Shown here: in pieces, positions 58,111 to 64,000 of the stretch
How the letters are laid out: every line of letters begins with the position of its first letter
Position numbering within the stretch: the stretch's first letter is position 1
Assembly: GCA_021203905.1 (NCBI GenBank)
Contig: JAJQAG010000001.1
Location: 1 to 64,000 of the forward strand
Direction: 5' to 3'
DNA length: 64,000 bases
Origin: Coprobacillus sp.
GTDB taxonomy: Bacteria > Bacillota_I > Bacilli_A > RFN20 > CAG-826
The notes under the pieces: generated by a model
Database searches by the model: none
Told to the model about the DNA's origin: nothing
Seen by the model: the letters and a program-made list of their open reading frames with translations, nothing else
Position numbers and translations under genes: made by a program

Positions 58111-59921
58111 AACGCTTAGGTTCTCTCTTTCTTGCATGTGCTCTTATCGCCGGTATTGGCCTTCCTTTAACGAGTTGCTCTTCTTCTAGTGAAACCTCCA
58201 GCCAAACCCTTAGACTCCTTAACTGGGAAGACTATATCTATGAACAAGATATCTCTAGTGGTTACACGGCGGATGATCTTGTGGATCAGTTTGTGGACTA
58301 CGTTAAAGAGAACTATCCCCAATACTCTAATGTCAGAGTGGTCTATGACACTACTGACACTAACGAAACCATGTATAACGAACTCATGACCGGTAAGAGT
58401 GAGTATGACTTAATCTGTCCTAGTGACTACATGATTCAAAGATTGCTCTCTCAAGACTTACTAGAGCCTCTTGATATGGATTTAATCCCCAATTATCAAA
58501 ACTACGCTAGTAAAAGAATTAAATCTCAACTTGATAACATCACCGCTCATAACAGCGTCACCGACACGGATGAATCTCTCTCTGACTACGCCGTGGGCTA
58601 CATGTGGGGAACTCTAGGATTACTTTTTAATCCTAACTATAAGAATTTCACTGTGGATGCGGAGAGTGCAATAGATGATATGCAGTCCTGGTCAGTCTTA
58701 TGGGATGAAACCTATAAAGGGACAATATCTATTAAAGATAGCATGAGAGATACCTATGCGGCGGCACTCATGTATACCTATGATGAAGAGCTCACTGATC
58801 TTCGTGAGCAATATGAAAGTGGAGAGCTCGATAGTGATACTTATAACACTCTCATCAGTGAGATCTTTAATAGGTGTGATGATGAGACTATTGAACTTGT
58901 AGAAGAGTCTCTAAACTCTTTAAAGAAGAATATCTTTGGTCTTGAAGTCGATAGTGGTAAAGAAGATATCGTCACCGGAAAGATTGGTATCAATCTTGCC
59001 TGGAGTGGCGATGCCGTCTACTCTATCGATCAAGCACAAGATCCAGAGCAAGTCTCTAATCCCTTTGAACTCTGCTATGCTGTCCCTAAGAATGGCGCCA
59101 ATATCTGGTTTGATGGGTGGGTGATGCCGAAACTTGAGAATCGCAGCCAAGAGCAATATGAACTCGCTCATCTCTTCCTTAACTTTATCAGTGATCCCTA
59201 TAATGCCGCGCAGAATATGGATTACATTGGTTATACCTCTTTTATCGCGGGAGATGAGATTTTAGAACTCGTACGAGATTGGTATGACATCAGAACAAAT
59301 CTTATCTGGTATAACGAAGAGTATGATGAAGAAGAAGATGATGAAGAGTATGAGTACTATGACTATGTCTACTACTTAGAAGATAACCAAGAAGTCGAAG
59401 TGGACTATGATGATTGTCACTTTGAGAGTGAAAGTGACCCCGACTTTAATCCTAAGTTATACGCAGAATTTAGTGATGGCACCGAAGCGGGCTTTATTGG
59501 TTACTATAATGAGCGACTCATCATCGATGATGATATCGAAGAGGTCGATCTTACCTACTTTTTTAATGACACTCTCACGGAGTATGAAGATAGTGACGCC
59601 ATCTTCTATAGTGATGAATATCTCCCTTATGAAGATGAGAGTGGAGAAGCAAACATTTGTGTGGGTCGTCAATTCTTCACCCAGTATCCTAGTGAAGAGA
59701 CGATTATTCGCTGCGCGGTCATGCAAGACTATGGGAGTCAGAATGACGCGATTTTAAAGATGTGGGAAGACTTTAAGAGTGATCCTCTCCCCACTTGGGC
59801 GATCGTTGTCTTCTCTATAGAGATTGCCGCCATTATTGCGGTGGTCATCTATTACTACGCTAGACGGCACTACAATAACAAGGTGAGAGAAAACATCAAA
59901 AAGAGCGAGAACCCCTCTTAG
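58107..59921 (+). CDS. potD: Spermidine/putrescine-binding protein with acidic insert and C-terminal membrane helix
   Basis: 604 residues, against about 350 for ordinary PotD. Lipoprotein signal with the lipobox LTSC (Cys24). The periplasmic-binding fold starts at LRLLNWEDYI, and LNFISDPYNAAQNMDYIGY is the polyamine-site helix. Extra features are an Asp/Glu/Tyr-rich insertion (about 400-450) and a C-terminal membrane helix (about 562-584) followed by a basic tail, so the protein is tethered at both ends. In Mycoplasma such fusions and anchored PotD are known. Last gene of the operon. Confidence 0.92.
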   Translation: MKRLGSLFLACALIAGIGLPLTSCSSSSETSSQTLRLLNWEDYIYEQDISSGYTADDLVDQFVDYVKENYPQYSNVRVVYDTTDTNETMYNELMTGKSEYDLICPSDYMIQRLLSQDLLEPLDMDLIPNYQNYASKRIKSQLDNITAHNSVTDTDESLSDYAVGYMWGTLGLLFNPNYKNFTVDAESAIDDMQSWSVLWDETYKGTISIKDSMRDTYAAALMYTYDEELTDLREQYESGELDSDTYNTLISEIFNRCDDETIELVEESLNSLKKNIFGLEVDSGKEDIVTGKIGINLAWSGDAVYSIDQAQDPEQVSNPFELCYAVPKNGANIWFDGWVMPKLENRSQEQYELAHLFLNFISDPYNAAQNMDYIGYTSFIAGDEILELVRDWYDIRTNLIWYNEEYDEEEDDEEYEYYDYVYYLEDNQEVEVDYDDCHFESESDPDFNPKLYAEFSDGTEAGFIGYYNERLIIDDDIEEVDLTYFFNDTLTEYEDSDAIFYSDEYLPYEDESGEANICVGRQFFTQYPSEETIIRCAVMQDYGSQNDAILKMWEDFKSDPLPTWAIVVFSIEIAAIIAVVIYYYARRHYNNKVRENIKKSENPS

Positions 59922-59984
59922 TGAGCGATATTGATACTTGAGAATACACTCTTTAGTAGTGTATTATAAATATCGCTATAAAGT

Positions 59985-60059
59985 GGTTCCTTAGCCAAGT
60001 TGGTAAGGCAGTTGACTGCAACTCAACGATCATCGGTTCGAGTCCGTTAGGAACCTCCA
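59985..60059 (+). tRNA. tRNA-Cys(GCA)
   Basis: 75 bases with CCA, acceptor GGTTCCT/AGGAACC, anticodon loop CTGCAAC. One T-T mismatch in the T stem. Confidence 0.93.
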
Positions 60060-60065
60060 ATATAC

Positions 60066-60142
60066 GCGCCTTTAGCTCAACTGGATAGAGTATCAGACTA
60101 CGAATCTGAGGGTTGCGGGTTCGAGTCCTGCAAGGCGCGCCA
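60066..60142 (+). tRNA. tRNA-Arg(ACG)
   Basis: 77 bases with CCA, acceptor GCGCCTT/AAGGCGC, anticodon loop CTACGAA. The A34 should be deaminated to inosine. Confidence 0.94.
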
Positions 60143-60152
60143 CTAAGAAAAT

Positions 60153-60180
60153 AAAGAACCTCAAATGCGAGGTTCTTTTT
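60153..60180 (+). terminator. Intrinsic terminator after tRNA-Arg
   Basis: AAAGAACCTC/GAGGTTCTTT stem with a short loop and T-run. Confidence 0.88.
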
Positions 60181-60185
60181 ATTTT

Positions 60186-60430
60186 CTTCTTTCCTGATCT
60201 GACCCCTATTGGGTCAGCTTCGACGAATTCTTGTGGATAGAGTAGAACTGTTACCCCCTTTAACCAACCCCTTGATATTTAGACTGGACCACTTGTTTAA
60301 TATTGACATTGCGCTACTTTTTCGCTTTAATAATCAAAGACAATATCTGTTGCCGACTGCAAACAGCACCACATATTTGCTTTTAGGCTCCTTTCTAAAT
60401 AAAATCAATGTGTAGGCAATACTTATTGTC
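60186..60430. other. Unassigned intergenic segment with a CTGACCC/GGGTCAG hairpin
   Basis: About 245 bases between tRNA-Arg and tRNA-Pro with no supported gene (the only frame open is a 68-codon ATG frame with no ribosome-binding site). It starts with CTGACCC and GGGTCAG around CTATT. The TGATCTGACCCC character recalls the ends of IS3-family insertion sequences, and the sequence looks unlike its neighbours, so a decayed mobile-element remnant is possible but not proven. Confidence 0.3.
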
Positions 60431-60434
60431 ACTT

Positions 60435-60511
60435 CGGGGCGTAGCGTAGCTTGGTATCGCGTCTGCTTTGGGAGCAGAAGGTCGCAGGTTCAAATCCTGT
60501 CGCCCCGACCA
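60435..60511 (+). tRNA. tRNA-Pro(TGG)
   Basis: 77 bases with CCA, acceptor CGGGGCG/CGCCCCG, anticodon loop TTTGGGA. Confidence 0.94.
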
Positions 60512-60527
60512 TTAAAAGAGATTATAT

Positions 60528-60603
60528 GGGGCTATAGCTCAGTTGGAAGAGCATCTGATTTGCATTCAGGGGGTCGAGGGTTCGAGTCCCTTTAGCTCCA
60601 CCA
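60528..60603 (+). tRNA. tRNA-Ala(TGC)
   Basis: 76 bases with CCA, acceptor GGGGCTA/TAGCTCC with the G3-U70 identity pair, anticodon loop TTTGCAT. Confidence 0.95.
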
Positions 60604-60611
60604 AAAGAAAG

Positions 60612-60637
60612 ATAAACTTATCCTCAGGATGAGTTTT
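60612..60637 (+). terminator. Intrinsic terminator after tRNA-Ala
   Basis: AAACTTATCC/GGATGAGTTT stem with a short loop, then T-run. Confidence 0.85.
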
Positions 60638-60694
60638 TTATTCTTCTTACTAAGTAATGGTTTAAAATAATAAAAAGTATTTAGAGGTAAGTCT

Positions 60695-61147
60695 ATGAAA
60701 ACATTAATGGTGGTCTTTTCCCCAAGAGGGAAGACCTATCGTAAAGCTAGAGAAATAAAAAACATCGTCGACTCTGATCTATATGAGATCTATCCCGATA
60801 AGTCCTATGGTGGTTTCTTTCATAACATCAAGGTGGCGAGTCAAGAATATCAAAGTAGTGAACTTATCCCCATTAAGAAAGAGATTGAGTATGATATCCT
60901 CTCCTATGATCGTGTCTTAGTGGGCTATCCTGTTTGGTGCGCGAGAACCCCGCAAGTAGTGGTCTCTTTCCTTAAGACTCATGAGTTTGCAAATACGAAG
61001 ATCTATCCCTTTATTACCAGTGCGTGGACCAAGCCCGATAAGGTTGTCACCAAACTAAAAGAAGAACTCCCCAACCTTAATATCCATGGTGGTTATAAGG
61101 CTAACCATGTAAAAGGGAAGAGAGTCATTGCGTGGTTATATCACTAA
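60695..61147 (+). CDS. Flavodoxin-like protein 1
   Basis: 150 residues. FSPRGKTYRKA fills the position of the FMN phosphate loop (T/S-x-T-G-x-T), GYPVWCARTPQVVVSFL is the aromatic FMN-binding loop. The phosphate loop is more basic than in its two paralogues, and the tail is short and basic. Own ribosome-binding site AGAGGT. It ends at a terminator before the TetR gene. Confidence 0.85.
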   Translation: MKTLMVVFSPRGKTYRKAREIKNIVDSDLYEIYPDKSYGGFFHNIKVASQEYQSSELIPIKKEIEYDILSYDRVLVGYPVWCARTPQVVVSFLKTHEFANTKIYPFITSAWTKPDKVVTKLKEELPNLNIHGGYKANHVKGKRVIAWLYH

Positions 61148-61165
61148 TTAAGAAGATATAGAAAA

Positions 61166-61200
61166 GAGAGAGAGGCATTTATGCCTCTTTTTCTTTCTTT
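61166..61200 (+). terminator. Intrinsic terminator after flavodoxin 1
   Basis: GAGGCAT/ATGCCTC stem with two-base loop, extended by AG/CT pairs, then T-rich tail. Confidence 0.85.
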
Positions 61201-61247
61201 CTTTATGTCCATAATTTCTCCTCTATAGGGGGATGCACGCAAAAACA

Positions 61248-61277
61248 TTTAAACTAAATTTTAAAAAATAGTTTAAA
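61248..61277. promoter_or_regulatory. Putative TetR operator
   Basis: TTTAAACTA and TAGTTTAAA arms (9 bases, perfect), 12-base spacer, overlapping the TAAAAT -10 (61274-61279) of the TetR gene. Confidence 0.5.
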
Positions 61278-61279
61278 AT
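61274..61279 (+). promoter_or_regulatory. -10 box of leaderless promoter for the TetR gene
   Basis: TAAAAT, 6 bases before the ATG at 61286. Confidence 0.55.
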
Positions 61280-61285
61280 ATATGT

Positions 61286-61975
61286 ATGCCATCGAGTTTA
61301 AGTGAAGAAGAAATCTCAGAAGCGTATAAAAAGATCTACGCTTTATATTCTTTATATGGTTGTAATGGCATCTCGATGGATAAAGTAAGTCAAGAGACAG
61401 GGATCTCTAAGGCCACTCTCTATTCATACTTTGATAGTAAAGAGAGCATTGTCACCAATATGGTCTCTTATCTCATCTCTTGTCTTGATTCCGTGGAGTT
61501 AGAGAGGGTTAATTCTATCGATGAGGTTATCTCTTGTATCGAAGACTTCTACACGAAAAGCGTGATGATCGCTGCGCTCTCAAGAGGGAACTTCTTGCAC
61601 GATGTCAAAGAGAAATTCCCCGAGGCCTATGAGAGCGCCATCTCGGCGATGAAAGACTTAGAGAAGCGCTTTGAGTCTTTCTATAATCTCGCCTCCTCTC
61701 GTGGTTATGTAAAGAAGTTATATCTTCCCTTAGTGACGAGTCAGTTCCGCTCCTCTCTTCCTCTAACAGTCGACGTTGAGTTTCAAAAGGCACATCATCT
61801 CACGCTTACGAGTGCGCTTAAGGAATACTACATTATCTTTCTCTCTGAGATTATTGATACTCCTTATATTCATATCTTAGAGAAGAGTAGCATTTATGAC
61901 TTTATCCCTCATCTTAAAGAGGTCTTAATTAATGACTTCTATATCACCACAGTGAGAAGAAGTGGAGGTCAATAA
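61286..61975 (+). CDS. TetR/AcrR-family transcription regulator
   Basis: 229 residues. N-terminal helix-turn-helix (about 10-58): YGCNGISMDKVSQETGISKATLYSYF is the TetR signature. The C-terminal ligand-binding helices (about 75-225) are not assigned. Probable repressor of itself and of the downstream flavodoxin genes, through the inverted repeat over its promoter. Leaderless start; the following gene begins one base after its stop. Confidence 0.9.
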   Translation: MPSSLSEEEISEAYKKIYALYSLYGCNGISMDKVSQETGISKATLYSYFDSKESIVTNMVSYLISCLDSVELERVNSIDEVISCIEDFYTKSVMIAALSRGNFLHDVKEKFPEAYESAISAMKDLEKRFESFYNLASSRGYVKKLYLPLVTSQFRSSLPLTVDVEFQKAHHLTLTSALKEYYIIFLSEIIDTPYIHILEKSSIYDFIPHLKEVLINDFYITTVRRSGGQ

Positions 61976-61976
61976 T

Positions 61977-62426
61977 ATGAAAACCTTAGTCATCTATTAT
62001 TCCTTAAGTGGCACCACAGAGATTGTCGCTCAAAGAATCCAAACCCAACTTGACGCGGATCTCTTCCAGATCGTCCCTAAGAAAGACTATGGAGATTACC
62101 ACCACGCGATTGATCTTGCGGGTAGAGAATATGAGAATAATGAACTCCCTGAATATATTGGGGACGTTAAAGATTTTGATAGTTATGAGAGAATCATTAT
62201 TGGTTACCCCTTGTGGTACTATAAAGCCCCACAAGTGGTCCTCTCTTTCCTTCTCTCTCATAACCTTGAAGGAAAGGAGATCTATCCTTTCTGCACTAGT
62301 GGAAGTCAGGATGCTGATAACTCTGTAGAAGTTCTAAGGAGTCAACTACCCACTGCTAGTATCCACGAGGGTATTAGAGTGACTTCCTATAATAGTAGTC
62401 AAATAGAGGAGTGGTTATCTCATTAA
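61977..62426 (+). CDS. Flavodoxin-like protein 2
   Basis: 149 residues from the ATG at 61977 (GTGGAGGT upstream). YYSLSGTTEIVA is the FMN phosphate-binding loop, GYPLWYYKAPQVVLSFLL the FMN ring loop. About 40 percent similar by eye to its neighbours at 60695 and 62468; belongs to the flavodoxin_4 group of small FMN-dependent electron carriers or NADPH/quinone-type reductases. Downstream of TetR in one transcript. Confidence 0.9.
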   Translation: MKTLVIYYSLSGTTEIVAQRIQTQLDADLFQIVPKKDYGDYHHAIDLAGREYENNELPEYIGDVKDFDSYERIIIGYPLWYYKAPQVVLSFLLSHNLEGKEIYPFCTSGSQDADNSVEVLRSQLPTASIHEGIRVTSYNSSQIEEWLSH

Positions 62427-62467
62427 CTGCTTCTCCTTAAATAAAACAAACAAAGGAGGTATTAATT

Positions 62468-62917
62468 ATGAAAACACTAGTTGTTTGTTTCTCAAGAGGG
62501 GGCCGCACTCTCAAAGTGGCCAAAGCCATTGAAACTCTTACTGAAGGAGATCTCTTTGAAGTCAAGACTGACAAGAAGTATGGTGGATACTTCAAAGCCC
62601 TTGGTGTGGCTAACAAAGAGTACAAGAGTGGAGAGTTACCCACAGTGATTGGGGATGTCAAAGACTGGGAGAGTTATGACCGTGTTTTTGTGGGCTTTCC
62701 TATTTGGTATGGGAAGTGCCCAATGGTGATGCAATCTTTCCTTAAGAGTCATGATTGGACAGGAAAGGAAGTTCATCCCTTCGCTACCTCAGGTATGAGT
62801 GGAATTGAAGGCGCCGTCCCTCAAGTCACAGAGTGTTGTGTGGGCGCTAACATCCATGAAGGACTCAGAACAGGTAAACCTAAAGAAGCGGAACTTAAAG
62901 CTTGGATTGAGAAGTAA
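62468..62917 (+). CDS. Flavodoxin-like protein 3
   Basis: 149 residues; AAGGAGGT 8 bases before the ATG, so strongly translated. CFSRGGRTLKVAK is the phosphate loop and GFPIWYGKCPMVMQSFL the FMN ring loop. Contains ECCVGAN with two adjacent Cys, absent in its paralogues. Followed 26 bases later by the sirtuin gene, so it is part of the same gene run. Confidence 0.9.
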   Translation: MKTLVVCFSRGGRTLKVAKAIETLTEGDLFEVKTDKKYGGYFKALGVANKEYKSGELPTVIGDVKDWESYDRVFVGFPIWYGKCPMVMQSFLKSHDWTGKEVHPFATSGMSGIEGAVPQVTECCVGANIHEGLRTGKPKEAELKAWIEK

Positions 62918-62943
62918 CATATCTATCTAAGGAGGTCTATCTT

Positions 62944-63672
62944 ATGGATAAAGATGTATTGACCTTAAAAGAGCACCTCGAGAGCTCTCATAAGACGATT
63001 GCTCTCACAGGTGCGGGTATTTCTTATCTCTATGGAGTGGGTCGTCTTAAACAACAGACTAGTAGGGCCCAACTTATGCAATCTCTCTCCCCAGAGTTTG
63101 TAAACAAACACCCTGATGAGTTTTATCAACTCATGAAGAATTCTTTTCTTGACGCCACCTTTGGACTTGGTCCAGGAGAGGTTCATAAACAACTCGTTGA
63201 ACTTGAAAAGAGAGGACATTTGCAGGGAATTATCACTAATAACATGGATTGCTTACATCAGATAGCGGGCTCCACAAATGTGGTGGAGATCCAAAGTGGT
63301 TTTGATGATAGCATCTGTATTAATTGTGGAGCGAGATTTACTGATTATCATATCTGGAACCAAGGTTGTCTTCCTATTTGTCCCCATTGTGGGGGTTATA
63401 TCATGCCCGCGAATTTTGATAGAAATAGTCCTACCCATGATAGGGATTTCGCTCAAAGAATTAATCAAGCCAATGATATGTTAGCAGACGCCGAATTAGT
63501 GCTTATTATTGGAACCACAGGATTTCTCTCAGAGCAGTATATGGCCAGGATGAATCCCCATGCCTATGTCATTCAGATTAATCCTGGATCCACTAAGTTT
63601 GACACGATGGCGGACCTTAATATTAGAAAAGACGCCGCTATAGTTTTTAAACAAATATTAGACGAGGAATAA
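62944..63672 (+). CDS. Sirtuin (Sir2 family) with the catalytic His replaced by Gln
   Basis: 242 residues; AAGGAGG 8 bases upstream. LTGAGIS (21-27) binds NAD, NNMDCLHQIAGS (99-110) holds the Asn-x-x-Asp pair, and the Zn site is CINC...CPHC (125/128/146/149). The usual H-G after the NAD loop reads QSG (Gln117-Gly119), so classical deacetylation is unlikely. Class M sirtuins (SirTM) that ADP-ribosylate protein also lack this His and sit with macrodomain genes; here a likely macrodomain gene follows. The early stretch SYLYGVGRLKQQT replaces the SGIPxFR segment. Confidence 0.88.
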   Translation: MDKDVLTLKEHLESSHKTIALTGAGISYLYGVGRLKQQTSRAQLMQSLSPEFVNKHPDEFYQLMKNSFLDATFGLGPGEVHKQLVELEKRGHLQGIITNNMDCLHQIAGSTNVVEIQSGFDDSICINCGARFTDYHIWNQGCLPICPHCGGYIMPANFDRNSPTHDRDFAQRINQANDMLADAELVLIIGTTGFLSEQYMARMNPHAYVIQINPGSTKFDTMADLNIRKDAAIVFKQILDEE

Positions 63673-63674
63673 AG

Positions 63675-64000
63675 ATGCCTGAGCTTACTCCTGAACAGAT
63701 TGAAATGTATCGCAGACAAATGGAAGAGAGAGAATATCGTGGTCTCTCCCCCGATGAGGTTATGGCCAAAAAGAAAGAGAAAGAAGAGGAGAGACAACAC
63801 AATATCTCTCTCTTTAATGAGACTCTTGAGATCTCTAAAAGGGGTTCTTATCTCTATAAAGGAGTGCCTACTTATCTATCAAAGACTAATGAAGAGAGAA
63901 GTCTCACAACAGTCTTTCTTCCCGATGAGATAGAGACCTTATCTCACTCTCTATCTCTCTCTAATAGTGAAGAATATCCTTGTCCAGTAAGAGTGGAGAA
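63675..64000 (+). CDS. Probable TIGR02452/PARG-like macrodomain protein (5' part)
   Basis: Open from the ATG at 63675 to the window edge (108 codons, no stop). It begins 2 bases after the sirtuin stop, behind GAGGAAT. A charged Lys/Glu/Arg helix (about 1-46) leads to ISLFNETLEISKRGSYLYKG, which matches the beginning of DUF2263/TIGR02452 proteins (ETLEILERGSY in typical members), a bacterial poly(ADP-ribose) glycohydrolase-like macrodomain. The catalytic part lies beyond the window, so this is a family inference from the head of the protein. Confidence 0.6.
   Translation, partial: MPELTPEQIEMYRRQMEEREYRGLSPDEVMAKKKEKEEERQHNISLFNETLEISKRGSYLYKGVPTYLSKTNEERSLTTVFLPDEIETLSHSLSLSNSEEYPCPVRVE

Noticed and set aside
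60209-60415. 68-codon plus-strand frame between tRNAs
   Set aside because: No ribosome-binding site, no promoter and no protein features; listed only as unassigned sequence.
1-64000. Mycoplasma-type code (TGA as Trp)
   Set aside because: Many genes end in TGA at expected lengths (for example the genes ending at 6707, 15621, 17387, 56436), and conserved proteins use TGG for Trp.
1-64000. CRISPR arrays, rRNA operons or intact insertion sequences
   Set aside because: No regularly spaced repeats, no rRNA sequence and no transposase frame were seen.

Overview
The window is a gene-dense, AT-rich chromosomal segment of a low-GC Gram-positive bacterium in the Bacilli/Mollicutes sphere. The core genes fit this: gltX, trpS, rnjA, def, the ylbF-rsmD-coaD order, spx, cdaA, metK, long-form hpf, potABCD and class III nrdD/nrdG. 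Several uncharacterised membrane proteins and heavy gene overlap look like the reduced genomes of uncultured gut Bacilli (the RF39-like or Erysipelotrichia-like lineages); that placement is inference. TGA is used as a stop, so the Mycoplasma code is not in use. No rRNA, CRISPR array, intact IS or prophage was seen.

Layout. 1-8 kb: a large secreted repetitive protein, a deoD/CBS-domain pair, the c-di-AMP synthase cdaA and membrane proteins. 8-10 kb: gltX followed directly by a tRNA-Glu(CTC). 10-13.8 kb: an acidic-repeat membrane protein, a small membrane protein, a diverged HflX-like GTPase and gmk. 13.9-18.6 kb: an eight-gene operon that looks like a stripped-down Tad/type IV pilus machine (CpaF/TadA-type ATPase, two TadB/TadC-type membrane proteins, pilin-like proteins). 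18.7-21.6 kb: acpP, two tRNAs that both carry C33, a probable remnant of a sugar ABC transporter, and a Cys-rich lipoprotein. 21.6-37 kb: housekeeping enzymes for RNA modification, sugar phosphates, tRNA charging, dNTP synthesis, redox control, NADP, RNA decay and CoA. 37-45 kb: membrane/thioredoxin-like proteins, a YitT transporter, a five-tRNA block, pgi and pepF. 45-50 kb: pduL, metK under an S-box-like riboswitch, hpf, acidic-repeat and TSCPD proteins. 50-60 kb: cell-surface proteins, add, and the spermidine/putrescine operon potABCD. 60-64 kb: tRNAs, three flavodoxin-like genes with a TetR regulator, a sirtuin lacking the usual catalytic His, and the start of a probable macrodomain (TIGR02452/PARG-like) gene.

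Two general properties stand out. At least fourteen genes on both strands have a TATAAT-like -10 box ending exactly 6-7 bases before the start codon, usually without a Shine-Dalgarno, so they are probably transcribed leaderless, while others have strong AGGAGG sites. Genes are also packed tightly: many same-strand starts overlap the previous stop by 1-17 bases, and four convergent pairs overlap at their 3' ends.

Metabolically the segment reads as a fermentative anaerobe that salvages purines (DeoD, adenosine deaminase), imports polyamines, makes deoxynucleotides with an oxygen-sensitive reductase fused to its own redoxin, probably makes acetyl- or propionyl-phosphate with PduL, and exports several Cys-pair proteins.
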